This document shows, piece after piece, positions 26,468-36,321 of a stretch of DNA of 64,000 nucleotides. The notes under the pieces are model-generated. The model was not told the DNA's origin. It made no database searches and saw only the letters and a program-made list of their open reading frames with translations. Position 1 is the stretch's first letter. Every line of letters starts with the position of its first letter. Source of the stretch: Actinomyces vulturis (lineage in GTDB: Bacteria; Actinomycetota; Actinomycetes; Actinomycetales; Actinomycetaceae); assembly GCF_001687305.1 (NCBI RefSeq), contig NZ_LZRK01000003.1, positions 1 through 64,000 on the forward strand, given 5' to 3'. The translations under genes were made by a program, and so were the position numbers.

Positions 26468-27172
26468 TTAGAAACTAAAAGGCTTGCGCAATCCGTGGCC
26501 GAAGAATCGCATAGCGGTGGATCGTGGCATATCGGTGGTGTCAATAACGCCGTCAATGTCACTTACTGAGGTAAGGCCTAAAAGAAGGTCTTCGGCCAGG
26601 CCATCGATGGAGTTCAGGATCATGCCGGGACTCACGTCTTCACCGGGTTGGCGATTGGCGTAATGACGGGCAGTAATGTGTCCGCTTAGCCCTTGTTCAA
26701 TGCCCACGTCTGTTGCCAGGTCTGCGGTCAGAAGAATGACGCCATCACGCGAGAGGGCGGAAAGTTCACTTGCGAGTTCAGCCGCCTGAGTGGGCTCAGA
26801 GTCCATACCTCCGGTCAGTTCGCTGATGTCCCATGTGGTATGAGCACTGGTAAATTCCTTGACTGCCAAAGCACCACTTGATGAGGGCACTACCCAGCAT
26901 TTCAAACCTGCCAGTGCACACATACCCGCGAGTGCCTTGGCGCTGGCCACCGGGGTCACAACTACAGCAATTTTGTGAGCGCCAAGTACTGCTGAAGGTG
27001 CGTTGAGATCAGAAAGATCCTCGTCGGTGATGACAGGTTCGATTGTCTCGGTGATGTCGACTGGCGCGTCCTGGTCTTCATCTTGAGGAAGTGAAAACTC
27101 GTCACCGAATTGGGCCATGAGTGACTCGAACTGGGAATCGATGGATTCCTCGAACATGTCATCGCTGCTCAT
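26468..27172 (-). CDS. Conserved hypothetical acidic protein
   Basis: A 234-residue soluble protein I do not recognise. The first 60 residues are very acidic (DQDAPVDITETIEPVITDED), then comes an alternating alpha/beta part (KIAVVVTPVASAKALAGMCALAG, and DGVILLTADLATDVGIEQG) that looks like a Rossmann-type fold, ending in FFGHGLRKPFSF. The ATG at 27172 has AAAGGA 6 bases upstream. No membrane segment or signal peptide. It stands alone between convergent PlsC and the antiporter gene. Confidence 0.6.
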   Translation of the reverse strand: MSSDDMFEESIDSQFESLMAQFGDEFSLPQDEDQDAPVDITETIEPVITDEDLSDLNAPSAVLGAHKIAVVVTPVASAKALAGMCALAGLKCWVVPSSSGALAVKEFTSAHTTWDISELTGGMDSEPTQAAELASELSALSRDGVILLTADLATDVGIEQGLSGHITARHYANRQPGEDVSPGMILNSIDGLAEDLLLGLTSVSDIDGVIDTTDMPRSTAMRFFGHGLRKPFSF

Positions 27173-27331
27173 GGGGGTCCTTTCCAACATGCCTAGCGTG
27201 TTGATGTCATGACTATTAAGAAATGACGCGGCGTTGTTTCAGTATAAGTGGTGCGTAGGGCCTAGAAATAGTGGCACGAGTGAGGATGGCAGTTCCAGAG
27301 TAGGCATGTAGCCATCAGATACTGATTTTTC

Positions 27332-29164
27332 TCAGTGATCGTGCGAATGAGTCCGCATTTCCAAACCGATTTGGTCAGCATCGAGGTTGGCCATGGCATC
27401 ACTTAGCAGACTGGAGTTCACCATACCCACATTGCGGATTTTTAGCAGTGCCTCACGTTGAGCATGGATGACGTCAATGGCGTAATCGACGGCTTGTTCT
27501 CCCAATAGCTTACGCTCGTCGGCGGGCATATCCCGGAAACCTTCGTCATGCAGTGCATCAAACAGTCGGGTCGCTAGTGCCATAGCTCCTCCACGCGCGT
27601 CAGGCACACCACGACCGTGATCGTCGCAACCCAGTACACAGCGAAGCGGTTCGGGCACAGGAACATGGTGGGCGGCGTCATCAAAAGCGGCAATAAGAAC
27701 AGCACGTTCTTCTGAGGTGGGCGGGGTAGCCATACGTGGCTGAACGCGCCGCACCAGGTACTCCAAGGTGCCGCCCTGAAGGAGTAGGGACATCGCAGCC
27801 ACGATGAAGGAGATCATGACAAGAAAAGCACGGTGCGGGAAATCCAGCGGGAGAGTCTGGGCAGCGGCCAGGGTAACAGCCCCTCGCATACCAGCCCACA
27901 CCAGAACTGTTCCTTCTCTCCAACCCAGTTGAGCATCAATGTAATAACGCACGTCGGCCATACCTCGCGCCCAGCGTTGACGTAGCCATGTTCGACGCCG
28001 CGCACTGACTTTCTGTAACAACGATGAGTTGTTGCTGGGCACAGGTTGCCTTGCCCGCATAGCCTTGACAGACGCAGGTAGTTCGTAGGGGCTGGAGCAC
28101 TTATGCGCTTGGAAGCGCTTCATCGCGGCAGCAACGTCAGCCTTGGCGGTTTGGGAAAGGCGACGCACATAACGCTTAGCCAAGCGGACCAATCCGATAA
28201 CCACAGCGCTACGCACCACGATCGTCATGAGCAGGGCAAGCAAACTAACCCAGAGGGCCATGGTCAAGCCCAGAGAATCGGCGCGGAGGCGTTCAAGCAC
28301 ACCGCCTAATTGAATGCCCATCATCAAGAAGATCAGACCTTCGAGAATCATGGAGAGCACAGCCCAGGTGGTGCGTGCTGAGATACGGTGGTCAGGTGGG
28401 ACCATAGCGGCAGAATGATGCCCTGTGATGAGGCCAGCAACAACAGCCGCAACGAGTCCTGAGCCACCCAGATGTTCAGTGGGGATGGAAGCGATGAAGG
28501 GGATGGCCAGGCTGATGATGGTGTCAGCGGCCGATGAAGTGGTACGGGCACGGACCCGAATGCCCACTTCACCGATGATCCATCCGATAGCGACGGCGCT
28601 GCTTACCGCCCAGAAAAAGTCACCAACGATCGCTCCCATAGAAATGGCGCCAGTTCCTGCCGCTAGGGCCGAACGCAGGAGAACCAGAGCGGAGGCATCG
28701 TTGATAAGGCCTTCACCTTCGAGGACAGTAACGATCCGGTGGGAAACTCCGAGGCGTCTGACGATACTGGTGGCCACGGCGTCTGTGGGGCTCATGATGG
28801 CACCCACGGCGATACCAGCGGCCAATGAGATGTGGGGAACTACGAGCCACAGCATGAGGCCTAGGGCTAGCGAGGTCAGGATGACGAGAAAGACGGAGAG
28901 AGTGGCAATGGGGCCAAGGTTTCTCCGAAAATCCATCACTGGCATGGAGACCGCGGTAGCGAAAAGGAGTGGCGGGAGAATCCCCTCGAGAATGATTTGA
29001 GGGTCCACGATGATAGAGGGAACACTCGGGATAAGTCCGGCAATGGCTCCTAATGCTACGAGGAGAAGAGGCACTACTAGCCCCATTCGCTCGCCAAGGC
29101 TTTCAAAAGAAGCAATGACCAAGAGGGTGAGCACTGTAAGCATAAGAATGGAGACGATGCTCAT
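27332..29164 (-). CDS. Na+/H+ antiporter of the CPA1 (NhaP/SLC9-like) family
   Basis: A 610-residue protein. Residues 1-430 hold about twelve hydrophobic segments, with the family landmarks GAIMSPTDAVATSIVRRLG and GEGLINDASALVLLRSALAAG, where the Asp residues take part in ion exchange. A charged cytoplasmic insertion (about 330-400) and a C-terminal hydrophilic tail of about 120 residues follow. It would use the proton gradient to expel Na+ or K+ and help set internal pH. It stands alone on the leftward strand. Confidence 0.9.
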   Translation of the reverse strand: MSIVSILMLTVLTLLVIASFESLGERMGLVVPLLLVALGAIAGLIPSVPSIIVDPQIILEGILPPLLFATAVSMPVMDFRRNLGPIATLSVFLVILTSLALGLMLWLVVPHISLAAGIAVGAIMSPTDAVATSIVRRLGVSHRIVTVLEGEGLINDASALVLLRSALAAGTGAISMGAIVGDFFWAVSSAVAIGWIIGEVGIRVRARTTSSAADTIISLAIPFIASIPTEHLGGSGLVAAVVAGLITGHHSAAMVPPDHRISARTTWAVLSMILEGLIFLMMGIQLGGVLERLRADSLGLTMALWVSLLALLMTIVVRSAVVIGLVRLAKRYVRRLSQTAKADVAAAMKRFQAHKCSSPYELPASVKAMRARQPVPSNNSSLLQKVSARRRTWLRQRWARGMADVRYYIDAQLGWREGTVLVWAGMRGAVTLAAAQTLPLDFPHRAFLVMISFIVAAMSLLLQGGTLEYLVRRVQPRMATPPTSEERAVLIAAFDDAAHHVPVPEPLRCVLGCDDHGRGVPDARGGAMALATRLFDALHDEGFRDMPADERKLLGEQAVDYAIDVIHAQREALLKIRNVGMVNSSLLSDAMANLDADQIGLEMRTHSHDH

Positions 29165-29284
29165 GGAGTCTTCTCCCCTCGTGTGGTGCGCTTACGCTTG
29201 TAAATGTCTGGGAAGAGAGTAATGCGGTCTACGGTGCGGTGATGGTGTGACGTCGAGAAACACGATCACACTGCCGAGTATGAC

Positions 29285-30244
29285 CTACCAGAAAACACGT
29301 TGTTCAATGGCGTCTGCAAAGTTTTCTAAAGCACCATCGGTGCTGGTGAGGTAGAGGCCGGCGTCAATAAGAGAAACTTCCATGAGATAGAAGCCTCCTT
29401 CACCATCTGCCACCACATCCACACGGTTAAAGAGCAACTGCATGTCGCGTCCGGACTGAGACTTGATCTGACGGTGAAGGGCCTTACGGACCTTTTCACC
29501 CCAGAGCCATTCCTGCTCACTAGGTTCGCGGGCGGTGACAATTTCTTCGTGCAGTTCATCCACGCTACGGAATGAAGGATGGAGCATTGCGGCTTTTTCT
29601 ACTGCGTGAGAGAGCACGCCGTTGAAGTAGACCAAAGATAGTTCGCCCTTGTGGTCCACCTGATCAAGGTAACGCTGCACCATGACACTACGACCACGCC
29701 CCAGATGATGCATCGTGTCATTGATGGCTTCAGCGCGACTCTTAGCGTCAATAGCGGTGTAGCGCCCTGTTCCACGACCTCCAGAAGAGATGGCGGGTTT
29801 GACCACGAAGTCACCATAGGCAGGAAATCGAGTGTGAACCTGGTGCTTGGAATAGCCAGCAGAAGGCTCCAGCCAGGTGGTGGGAATGGTGGGAACACCA
29901 AACTCAGACAAGTTCTGCAGGTAGTGTTTGTCTGAGCCCCATCGCACCACGTCAGCGTGATTGAGCAGACGGGGCACAGCCTTAGTCCATTCGAGGAAGT
30001 GCGAGTAGTTACGCTTCTTTGCGTAGTCACGAACACTACGCAGCACAACGATTCCTGCCTCATCCCAGTTCACGTCCGGGTCATTCCACACGGCAATGCG
30101 CGGGTCCATACCACGGCTGGCAAGGGCATCAGGAAGTGCCTGATCATCCTCATCAAGATGAGGGAAATCAGCGCAGGTTGCTAGGGTCACGATGGGCTTA
30201 GACACGCCCCTAACGGTATCGTGTTCGCTGCGATTTTGCGCCAT
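29285..30244 (-). CDS. ATP-grasp domain protein
   Basis: A 319-residue soluble protein with the ATP-grasp layout: a central FVVKPAISSGGRGTGRY (phosphate loop region), VMVQRYLDQVDHKGELSLVYFNG, and C-terminal LLFNRVDVVADGEGGFYLMEV with the metal-binding Asn/Glu. This subgroup resembles the small ligases annotated as cycloserine or glutathione-synthetase-like, but the substrate is not known. The start is unsettled: ATG at 30244 or GTG at 30205 (VSKPIVTLATCAD), neither with a good ribosome binding site. It is divergent from pip. Confidence 0.75.
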   Translation of the reverse strand: MAQNRSEHDTVRGVSKPIVTLATCADFPHLDEDDQALPDALASRGMDPRIAVWNDPDVNWDEAGIVVLRSVRDYAKKRNYSHFLEWTKAVPRLLNHADVVRWGSDKHYLQNLSEFGVPTIPTTWLEPSAGYSKHQVHTRFPAYGDFVVKPAISSGGRGTGRYTAIDAKSRAEAINDTMHHLGRGRSVMVQRYLDQVDHKGELSLVYFNGVLSHAVEKAAMLHPSFRSVDELHEEIVTAREPSEQEWLWGEKVRKALHRQIKSQSGRDMQLLFNRVDVVADGEGGFYLMEVSLIDAGLYLTSTDGALENFADAIEQRVFW

Positions 30245-30298
30245 TGATGGACTGTGATGTGTCCCCGGAGATATCTAGAGCGTGGCAGACTAGGGAAC

Positions 30299-31291
30299 AT
30301 GCAATTACGTGGTCTGTATCCCATTCCTGAGCCCTACTCCACCACCATGCTTGACGTGGGGGACGGGCAAAGTATTTATGTTGAGTGTTCAGGAAACCCC
30401 GAAGGCATTCCTGCTGTCTTCGTTCACGGGGGTCCTGGCGGTGGGGTCTCCCCTGTTCACCGCGGATGCTTTGATCCTGAACGCTATCGCATTGTCTTGT
30501 TCGATCAGCGTGGCTGCGGTAAGTCACTGCCTCACGCATGGGAACCAGATGCTGATCTGTCTACCAACACTACATGGACTCTTGTCGAGGACATGGAAAA
30601 GATTCGCGAGCACCTAGGTATTGACCGTTGGCTGGTGTTTGGCGGTTCTTGGGGCTCCACTTTATCCCTTGCGTATGCCGAAACTCACCCTGAGCACACA
30701 CTCGCCTTGGTGCTTCGCGGTATCTTCACTCTGCGCAAGCGTGAACTCGATTGGTACTACGAGGGTGTTGGTGCTGACATGATCTTCCCGGATCTGTGGG
30801 AAGCCTATGTAACTGGCGCTGGCGAAGGGGTAAAGAGCGGCGAATTCATCGATCGTTACCACGAACTTCTGGCCAATCCCGATCCATCTGTTCATGGCCC
30901 CGCTGCCATGGCATGGACAACTTGGGAGGCCGCAACCAGTTATCTACTCCCCCACCCCGAGTTGGTGGAGGAAATGCAAGACCCTCAGTTCGCCACAGCT
31001 TTTGCACGTATTGAAAACCACTTCTTCTACCACCGTGGATGGATGGAAGATGGCCAGCTTATTCGCGACGCCCATATTCTTGCCGAGCACAATATTCCTG
31101 GTGTTATCGTCCAGGGACGCTACGACGTGGTGTGCCCGTCGGGAACTGCTTGGGCACTACACCGCGCATGGCCTGACAGCGAGATTCATTTGACCCCTGA
31201 TGCTGGTCATGCTTTCCGCGAGCCTGGCACTCTGGATCAGTTAATTCGGGCCACTGATCGTTTCGCCGATGAATTTGAAGGTCAGGTGTGA
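30299..31291 (+). CDS. pip: Proline iminopeptidase
   Basis: A 330-residue alpha/beta hydrolase that removes N-terminal proline from peptides. The oxyanion segment VHGGPGGG lies at residues 43-50, DQRGCGKS at 69-76, and the nucleophile elbow GGSWGS places Ser117. The late Asp is in GRYDVVCP and the His in DAGHAF, completing the triad. The ATG at 30299 follows AGGGA closely; an upstream extension of 15 codons has no similarity. It is followed after 3 bases by a membrane protein gene. Confidence 0.93.
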   Translation: MQLRGLYPIPEPYSTTMLDVGDGQSIYVECSGNPEGIPAVFVHGGPGGGVSPVHRGCFDPERYRIVLFDQRGCGKSLPHAWEPDADLSTNTTWTLVEDMEKIREHLGIDRWLVFGGSWGSTLSLAYAETHPEHTLALVLRGIFTLRKRELDWYYEGVGADMIFPDLWEAYVTGAGEGVKSGEFIDRYHELLANPDPSVHGPAAMAWTTWEAATSYLLPHPELVEEMQDPQFATAFARIENHFFYHRGWMEDGQLIRDAHILAEHNIPGVIVQGRYDVVCPSGTAWALHRAWPDSEIHLTPDAGHAFREPGTLDQLIRATDRFADEFEGQV

Positions 31292-31294
31292 GTA

Positions 31295-31846
31295 GTGAGT
31301 AGAGAGAAGGACACTTGCGTAAAGGCTTCCTCCGCCCCCTCATGGCATTACCCGGCCAGCCTTATTGGTGTGGGCGTAGTGACCTTCATCCTGTGTGGCT
31401 TGATTGGCGGCTGGGTGACAGTCGCAACATCCTCTGACCCCATGCATCATCCGTCTGTGTGGGGCGCAGCCGCCATCATCGTTATCGCTGCCGTGGGCTG
31501 GAATACGGGCCTTCGTATTCGCGAACGCCATCGTTTCGGTATGCCCCTATGGGCACGTCTTAATGATGAGCAGGCCCACACTCTGGCTCAGTACCGTCTG
31601 TGGGCACGTACAGGAAAACTCTCTGAGCCCGACGCCGCCGAGATGGCCCTAGCCAGTAAGGTACCGGGAACGGCGATGGTAGGTAGGCGCCGCCATTCCG
31701 TAGATGAGCAGGATAGTGATAGCAAAATGATCGGCGGCTCACGTTCGCCGCACACTCCCTTGTCCGCTAAAGATCGACGCCGTATGGCTGAGATTCAGCA
31801 CCAAAAAGAGGCAATGAAGTTCCGTCAACAGGATAGGGATTCATAG
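31295..31846 (+). CDS. Hypothetical membrane protein with two N-terminal transmembrane segments
   Basis: A 183-residue protein unknown to me. Two hydrophobic segments (about residues 20-44 and 54-71) form a hairpin, and the remaining 110 residues are a charged, probably cytoplasmic tail ending in DRRRMAEIQHQKEAMKFRQQDRDS. The GTG start at 31295 lies 3 bases past the pip stop, so it is probably coexpressed. Small two-helix membrane proteins of this kind are common in Actinobacteria. Confidence 0.55.
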   Translation: MSREKDTCVKASSAPSWHYPASLIGVGVVTFILCGLIGGWVTVATSSDPMHHPSVWGAAAIIVIAAVGWNTGLRIRERHRFGMPLWARLNDEQAHTLAQYRLWARTGKLSEPDAAEMALASKVPGTAMVGRRRHSVDEQDSDSKMIGGSRSPHTPLSAKDRRRMAEIQHQKEAMKFRQQDRDS

Positions 31847-31971
31847 TTCCCCACCCACCAAAGAACGTGAATTAGAACACAAACAGGCTTTTTTGGCCTT
31901 AGCGATTGGACGCGAGACATCTTTCTTGCGTACAGTTCATCTCTGTTGCACGGCTTAATGTTGTGCGGCAT

Positions 31972-32044
<73 letters not shown>

Positions 32045-32080
32045 CGACAGCCTTCATCGTGAAAGCGATGGAGTGACTGA

Positions 32081-32153
<73 letters not shown>

Positions 32154-32156
32154 CCA

Positions 32157-32361
32157 CGTCTGAAAGTGAGCGGAGTCTCGACGGATTATTATCCGTACCC
32201 CTCAATCCCAGCGAAAACCCTGCATTGACACCAGCGGACGCGTGGATTTTTATCAGTGAATTCCCGGCTTGACAAGCCTCCACTGCCAGACGCTACCCCT
32301 ATAGCCATATCGCCTCACGATATATCCGGCTATTGCATGAAAGAAGAAGAAGGAGAAGACG
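32157..32361. promoter_or_regulatory. Spacer with a -35-like TTGACA before the 56-codon gene
   Basis: Between the second tRNA-Lys and the small gene. A consensus TTGACA lies at 32225-32230 and a T-rich -10 candidate (TTTTAT) 17 bases later, which would give a short leader of about 100 bases. A second TTGACA occurs near 32271 without a good partner. No reading frame of note. Confidence 0.4.
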
Positions 32362-32532
32362 ATGACTCAATCACCCAGTTTCACCACGACTACTCAGGAC
32401 TCCGCACTCCGCGAGTTCCTGGCCGCGCAGGAAGAGATTAATTCTCTGTCCGCCAACGCAGCCCCCTCTCGTTTGGAGCGGGCTCTTGAACGTCTTGAAG
32501 CAGCCAAGTCCTCGATGGACCTTGCCGCCTAA
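32362..32532 (+). CDS. Small conserved-looking protein (56 residues), unknown function
   Basis: A 56-codon frame beginning MTQSPSFTTTTQDSALREFL, with AAGGAG about 7 bases before the ATG, one of the best ribosome binding sites in the window. Residues 14-56 read as one amphipathic, Ala/Leu/Glu-rich helix (LERALERLEAAKSSMDLAA), with no Cys or Trp. A 12-bp hairpin terminator starts 35 bases after the stop. Own promoter-like TTGACA, ribosome binding site and terminator together make it a likely real, singly transcribed gene. I do not recognise a family; a helical partner protein or antitoxin-like piece are guesses. Confidence 0.7.
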   Translation: MTQSPSFTTTTQDSALREFLAAQEEINSLSANAAPSRLERALERLEAAKSSMDLAA

Positions 32533-32566
32533 GTCGATAATTCCTCTTGCCGTAGAGGACCACTTC

Positions 32567-32597
32567 CATGCCACGGACCATGTAAGTCCGTGGCATG
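32567..32597 (+). terminator. Terminator after the 56-codon gene
   Basis: Arms CATGCCACGGAC (32567-32578) and GTCCGTGGCATG (32586-32597) form a perfect 12-bp stem with a 7-base loop, followed rightward by TGTCTTTTA. It separates the small gene from the peroxiredoxin gene. Confidence 0.8.
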
Positions 32598-32636
32598 TGT
32601 CTTTTACCTGTCAGTCCTGTCCTTTAAAGTGGATTC

Positions 32637-33116
32637 ATGAGCACCTTAGAAGTTGGCACCCAAGCCCCTGATTTCACTCTTCCTGATGCCTCTGAGCAGA
32701 TGGTGAGTTTAAAAGACCTGCGTGAGCGCTCCCAGAGAGGCGTCATTGTCTACTTCTACCCACGTGCATCAACTCCTGGCTGTACCAAAGAAGCTTGCGA
32801 TTTCCGTGACTCACTGGCTGTATGGCAACAGGCAGGCTACGAAGTTGTTGGCGTAAGCCCTGACAAGCCGCAGGCATTGGAACGCTTTGCCGGTAAAGAA
32901 GCCCTCCCTTTCCCTCTTCTTAGCGACCCTGAGCATACGGTCATGGAAGAGTGGGGCGCGTGGGGTGAGAAAAAGAACTACGGCAAGATCGTCACCGGAA
33001 CCATTCGTTCTACCATCGTAGTGGACCGCTATGGCACGGTGATTCAGGCCCTCTACAACGTCAAAGCCACCGGCCATGTGGACCGCCTCCGTCGTATTCT
33101 TGGAGTTGAAGCCTAA
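32637..33116 (+). CDS. bcp: Thiol peroxidase of the BCP/PrxQ type
   Basis: A 159-residue cytoplasmic peroxiredoxin that reduces hydrogen and organic peroxides with thioredoxin-type donors. The peroxidatic Cys49 lies in STPGCTKEACDFRD and the resolving Cys54 five residues later, the arrangement of the BCP subfamily. FPLLSDPEHTVMEEWGAWGEKK and RSTIVVDRYG complete the fold. It is a single-gene unit between the terminator at 32.6 kb and tRNA-Leu. Confidence 0.94.
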   Translation: MSTLEVGTQAPDFTLPDASEQMVSLKDLRERSQRGVIVYFYPRASTPGCTKEACDFRDSLAVWQQAGYEVVGVSPDKPQALERFAGKEALPFPLLSDPEHTVMEEWGAWGEKKNYGKIVTGTIRSTIVVDRYGTVIQALYNVKATGHVDRLRRILGVEA

Positions 33117-33187
33117 AGGCTGTACCCTAGGCTCCGGAGCTTCACCCATCCGGTGAGACTCCCCCACCATGAATTTCTCATGGTTTC

Positions 33188-33274
33188 GCGCGAGTGGCGG
33201 AATTGGTAGACGCGCCAGGTTTAGGTCCTGGTGCCTTCACAGGTGTAGGGGTTCGAGTCCCCTCTCGCGCACCA
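33188..33274 (+). tRNA. tRNA-Leu (TAG)
   Basis: A class II tRNA of 84 bases plus encoded CCA (33272-33274). Acceptor GCGCGAG/CTCGCGC, anticodon stem CCAGG/CCTGG with loop TTTAGGT giving TAG, a variable arm, and T-arm GGGGTTCGAGTCCCC. It precedes rph by 234 bases, a stretch where I see no gene. Confidence 0.97.
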
Positions 33275-33508
33275 TAATTATCATGCCGATCCAGTTCATC
33301 CAGACTGGGAATTGCAGAGTTAGTCTCCCCTTGCGCAAGATGCGTTCCATCTTTTTGCTCCGCGCACTCCCTAAAACACACTAGTACTTGCACAGGCCGA
33401 GTTCGGGGCATCCAGGTGAGTGCCCCCCCGTTTGAATTAGCCCCAACGTGTACAAGTAAATAGCAAAGGCTGCCCGTGAATATCACTGGAGACCGGTAGG
33501 GTAGAGAT

Positions 33509-34297
33509 ATGACTGTTACCCGTTTACGTCGCAACGACGGCCGTTTTACTGACCAACTTCGCCCTGTCACTATTGAGCGCAACTGGCTCGATCACGCCGA
33601 AGGCAGCGTGCTAATTTCTATGGGAAAGACTCGTGTCCTGTGCGCCGCATCCATCACAGAGGGTGTTCCGCGCTGGCTTAAAGGCACCGGCCAGGGATGG
33701 GTAACAGCTGAGTATTCCATGCTCCCCCGCGCGGGCTCAGAACGTTCGCCTCGCGAAAGCGTCAAAGGTAAGGTGGGTGGCCGCACCCACGAAATTTCTC
33801 GCCTTATCGGACGCAGCCTACGCGGCATCATCGATCTCAATGCTCTAGGTGAAAACACCATTGCTCTTGACTGCGATGTTCTTCAGGCTGATGGTGGTAC
33901 TCGTACTGCATCCATCACTGGCGCATACGTCGCTTTAGCTGATGCCATCGCGTGGGGACAAAAACAGGGCATTGTTGCTGCTGGCAAGGTGCTCAGCGAT
34001 TCTCTCAGCGCTATCTCGGTAGGCATTATCGACGGCCTGCCCTGTCTGGACCTCCCCTATGAAGAGGACGTCCGTGCAGAGACAGATATGAACGTTGTGA
34101 TGACCGGTTCTGGAAAGTTCATTGAAGTTCAGGGCACTGCTGAACATGCTCCTTTTGATCGTGACGAACTGGGTAGTCTTCTCGACTTAGCCGAACTTGG
34201 TAACGCACAACTTGCCACGCTACAACGCAGCGCGTTGGAGGCTGAGGACGGCATTGCATTCTTTGATACTCGTCAAGAAAAGCAGGAGCAGCAATGA
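33509..34297 (+). CDS. rph: Ribonuclease PH
   Basis: A 262-residue phosphorolytic 3' exoribonuclease that trims tRNA precursors. It opens [20 protein letters not shown], has the RNA-binding [17 protein letters not shown], the phosphate-binding arginines ([14 protein letters not shown]) and [19 protein letters not shown] in the second half. The start lies 234 bases after a tRNA gene, and the 3' end overlaps rdgB by 4 bases (ATGA), so the two are one unit. Confidence 0.97.
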   Translation: MTVTRLRRNDGRFTDQLRPVTIERNWLDHAEGSVLISMGKTRVLCAASITEGVPRWLKGTGQGWVTAEYSMLPRAGSERSPRESVKGKVGGRTHEISRLIGRSLRGIIDLNALGENTIALDCDVLQADGGTRTASITGAYVALADAIAWGQKQGIVAAGKVLSDSLSAISVGIIDGLPCLDLPYEEDVRAETDMNVVMTGSGKFIEVQGTAEHAPFDRDELGSLLDLAELGNAQLATLQRSALEAEDGIAFFDTRQEKQEQQ

Positions 34298-34956
34298 GCA
34301 ATGTGATCGTTCCTGACGGCGTTCGCCTCATTCTGGCAACTCACAACGAGGGCAAGGTTAACGAGTTTCGCCAGATTCTCACCCCGTTGATTCCTGATTT
34401 TGATCCCTCCAGTGTGGTCAGCGCAAAAGGTCTAGGCGTTGAGGAACCAGTTGAGGATGGGACATCTTTCGCAGCCAATGCCCTGATTAAAGCTCAAGCT
34501 CTCTGCAAAGCGACAGGTTTGCCTGCTATTGCTGATGACTCTGGTTTATGCGTCGATATTCTGGGTGGCGCTCCAGGTATTTTCTCTGCACGCTGGTGTG
34601 GTCATCACGGTGACGATGAAGCGAACTTGTCCCTTCTGCTCAATCAGTTAGCAGACATTGTCGATCCTCACCGCGGCGCTCACTTCATGTGTGCTGCCGC
34701 TTTAGCACTGCCAGAAGGCGAGCCTGTGGTGTGCCAAGCACAAATGGTGGGCCGGCTTGTGACTGTTCCTGAAGGGGACAATGGTTTCGGCTATGATCCG
34801 ATCTTTGTTCCTGCCAGTGAAGATGCCCCTGGCGGCCAAGGTCGCACCACGGCACAAATGAGTAGTGATGAGAAGAACGCGATCTCCCATCGTGGCCAGG
34901 CCTTGAGGATGCTCAGTGAGTATGTGGCTGCTGTATTTGTTCCTCAGCCGGAATAG
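34294..34956 (+). CDS. rdgB: Non-canonical purine NTP pyrophosphatase (RdgB/HAM1)
   Basis: A 220-residue enzyme that hydrolyses dITP and XTP to keep damaged purines out of DNA and RNA. Family landmarks are [15 protein letters not shown] near the start, [21 protein letters not shown] in the middle, [11 protein letters not shown] and [10 protein letters not shown] near the end. The last 44 bases overlap, tail to tail, the end of a convergent membrane protein gene. Confidence 0.95.
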   Translation: MSNVIVPDGVRLILATHNEGKVNEFRQILTPLIPDFDPSSVVSAKGLGVEEPVEDGTSFAANALIKAQALCKATGLPAIADDSGLCVDILGGAPGIFSARWCGHHGDDEANLSLLLNQLADIVDPHRGAHFMCAAALALPEGEPVVCQAQMVGRLVTVPEGDNGFGYDPIFVPASEDAPGGQGRTTAQMSSDEKNAISHRGQALRMLSEYVAAVFVPQPE

Positions 34957-35557
34957 TCCTGTGTAACCGCTTAGGACGCATATCGTCATGAGCGCGAATA
35001 AAGGCCCAGACGATACGCCAGCCAATAAGCATCGCCGCTATGGGAAGTACTGCCCCTACGCCCAGCGTGGGGGCAGTCGCATAGATATCAGGAGAAAGAA
35101 AGACACCACACAATCGCCACGCGGTCATAGCACCTAGCCAGCCTGCAAGCGTCATCATAAAAGAACCGGGCCAAAGAGTTTGTGGCAGGGCATACCGCGA
35201 AGTTCGTTTTGCGCAGTTTTGTTCTCCAAGAGAGGTATCCGCTGACCGTAGGAGCGATAAACGGCTACGCACGCAACTTTCCCAAGTCAGTGAAGCAGCG
35301 AGCACAGTCAAAACTGCTCCTAGCCAATACGCAGCAATAAGCGGGTTAATCCATTGTGGAGTCAAGGCGAGCATTATACCCGCCCCCACAGCCACACTGT
35401 CACCAATACGCGTTACTCGCCATGCGGGCACGCGCATGAATCTCGGTCGCTCATCAACAAACTCGTGACTCAGTTCAACAGTGCAACCCCCAGATGAGAG
35501 TTCCACCAGCGAAGACTCACCCTGGGAGTCCATATCTGAATTGTTTAAAGCATCCAT
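34913..35557 (-). CDS. Hypothetical membrane protein with four transmembrane segments
   Basis: A 214-residue protein not recognised. Hydrophilic residues 1-48 precede four hydrophobic segments in two pairs (about 53-90 and 131-185). The C-terminal 25 residues are basic ([13 protein letters not shown]). Its start overlaps the MBL-fold gene by 13 bases, so it ends the clpS-DUF2017-murI-MBL transcription group. Its stop lies inside the convergent rdgB gene, a 44-base antisense overlap. Confidence 0.6.
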   Translation of the reverse strand: MDALNNSDMDSQGESSLVELSSGGCTVELSHEFVDERPRFMRVPAWRVTRIGDSVAVGAGIMLALTPQWINPLIAAYWLGAVLTVLAASLTWESCVRSRLSLLRSADTSLGEQNCAKRTSRYALPQTLWPGSFMMTLAGWLGAMTAWRLCGVFLSPDIYATAPTLGVGAVLPIAAMLIGWRIVWAFIRAHDDMRPKRLHRTIPAEEQIQQPHTH

Positions 35558-36321
35558 TGTGATTCTGCGGTAGCCACATCGATTGGGCCGTCAAATACTT
35601 CACGTGCTTCAGCCAACGGAATATTCGTATCAGTCCACGGCTGAATATGGGTCAGAACAAGGCGTCCCACTCCTGCTTCCTGGGCAAGTTCGCCAGCGCG
35701 TCGGCCAGTTAAGTGCATGCCACGGACGGGGTCATGCTGCTCAGTAAACGCGGCTTCACTGAGAAGAAAATCCACTCCTTGAGCCATCTGAGTGATGGTG
35801 TCACAGGAATCCGTATCCCCGGTATAGGCCATGGTGACACGTCCACCGTCAACGCTAGGACCTTCAATACGGTAACCGTATGCTTCAACGGGGTGAAGGG
35901 CATCGAAGGGGGTAATCGTCATGGGCCCCACGGTGATGCTATGACCATGCTGGGCGGTAACGAAAGTAAATTCCGTATCGTAAGTTTCTTCGGCGGTGGT
36001 TCCATCTGTTCCCCGGACACGATCACGCGTTACTGAGGGGCCGATGCAAAGCACAGGGCCTAGAGCACCTTGAGGGTGCCAACGGCGATACACATGCATA
36101 CCAACAAGATCCACCATATGGTCAGCGTGGCAGTGTGAGATGGCGATCGCATCAAGGTCTCGTGGATCGAGGTGGTTAAGAAGTTGTCCCATAGATCCCG
36201 GCCCTAGGTCGCAGATAATTGACCAGGTTCGGGTGCCATCGTCTGCCTGGATGAGATACGACGAAGCGGAGGAGTTGGGGCCGGACATAGAGCCGGTACA
36301 TCCCACCACGGTAATTTTCAT
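35545..36321 (-). CDS. MBL-fold metal-dependent hydrolase, RNase Z-like
   Basis: A 258-residue metallo-beta-lactamase fold protein. The metal ligand motif is [11 protein letters not shown] (His63, His65, Asp67, His68); further ligands are the Asp of [10 protein letters not shown] and the His in VLTHIQPW. It resembles the RNase Z/phosphodiesterase branch and is a regular neighbour of murI in Actinobacteria; the natural substrate is not established. It overlaps murI by 4 bases upstream and the membrane protein gene downstream. Confidence 0.85.
   Translation of the reverse strand: MKITVVGCTGSMSGPNSSASSYLIQADDGTRTWSIICDLGPGSMGQLLNHLDPRDLDAIAISHCHADHMVDLVGMHVYRRWHPQGALGPVLCIGPSVTRDRVRGTDGTTAEETYDTEFTFVTAQHGHSITVGPMTITPFDALHPVEAYGYRIEGPSVDGGRVTMAYTGDTDSCDTITQMAQGVDFLLSEAAFTEQHDPVRGMHLTGRRAGELAQEAGVGRLVLTHIQPWTDTNIPLAEAREVFDGPIDVATAESQWML

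Noticed and set aside
33178-33582. 134-codon leftward frame over tRNA-Leu and the rph start
   Set aside because: It crosses a tRNA gene and the start of rph; no similarity.
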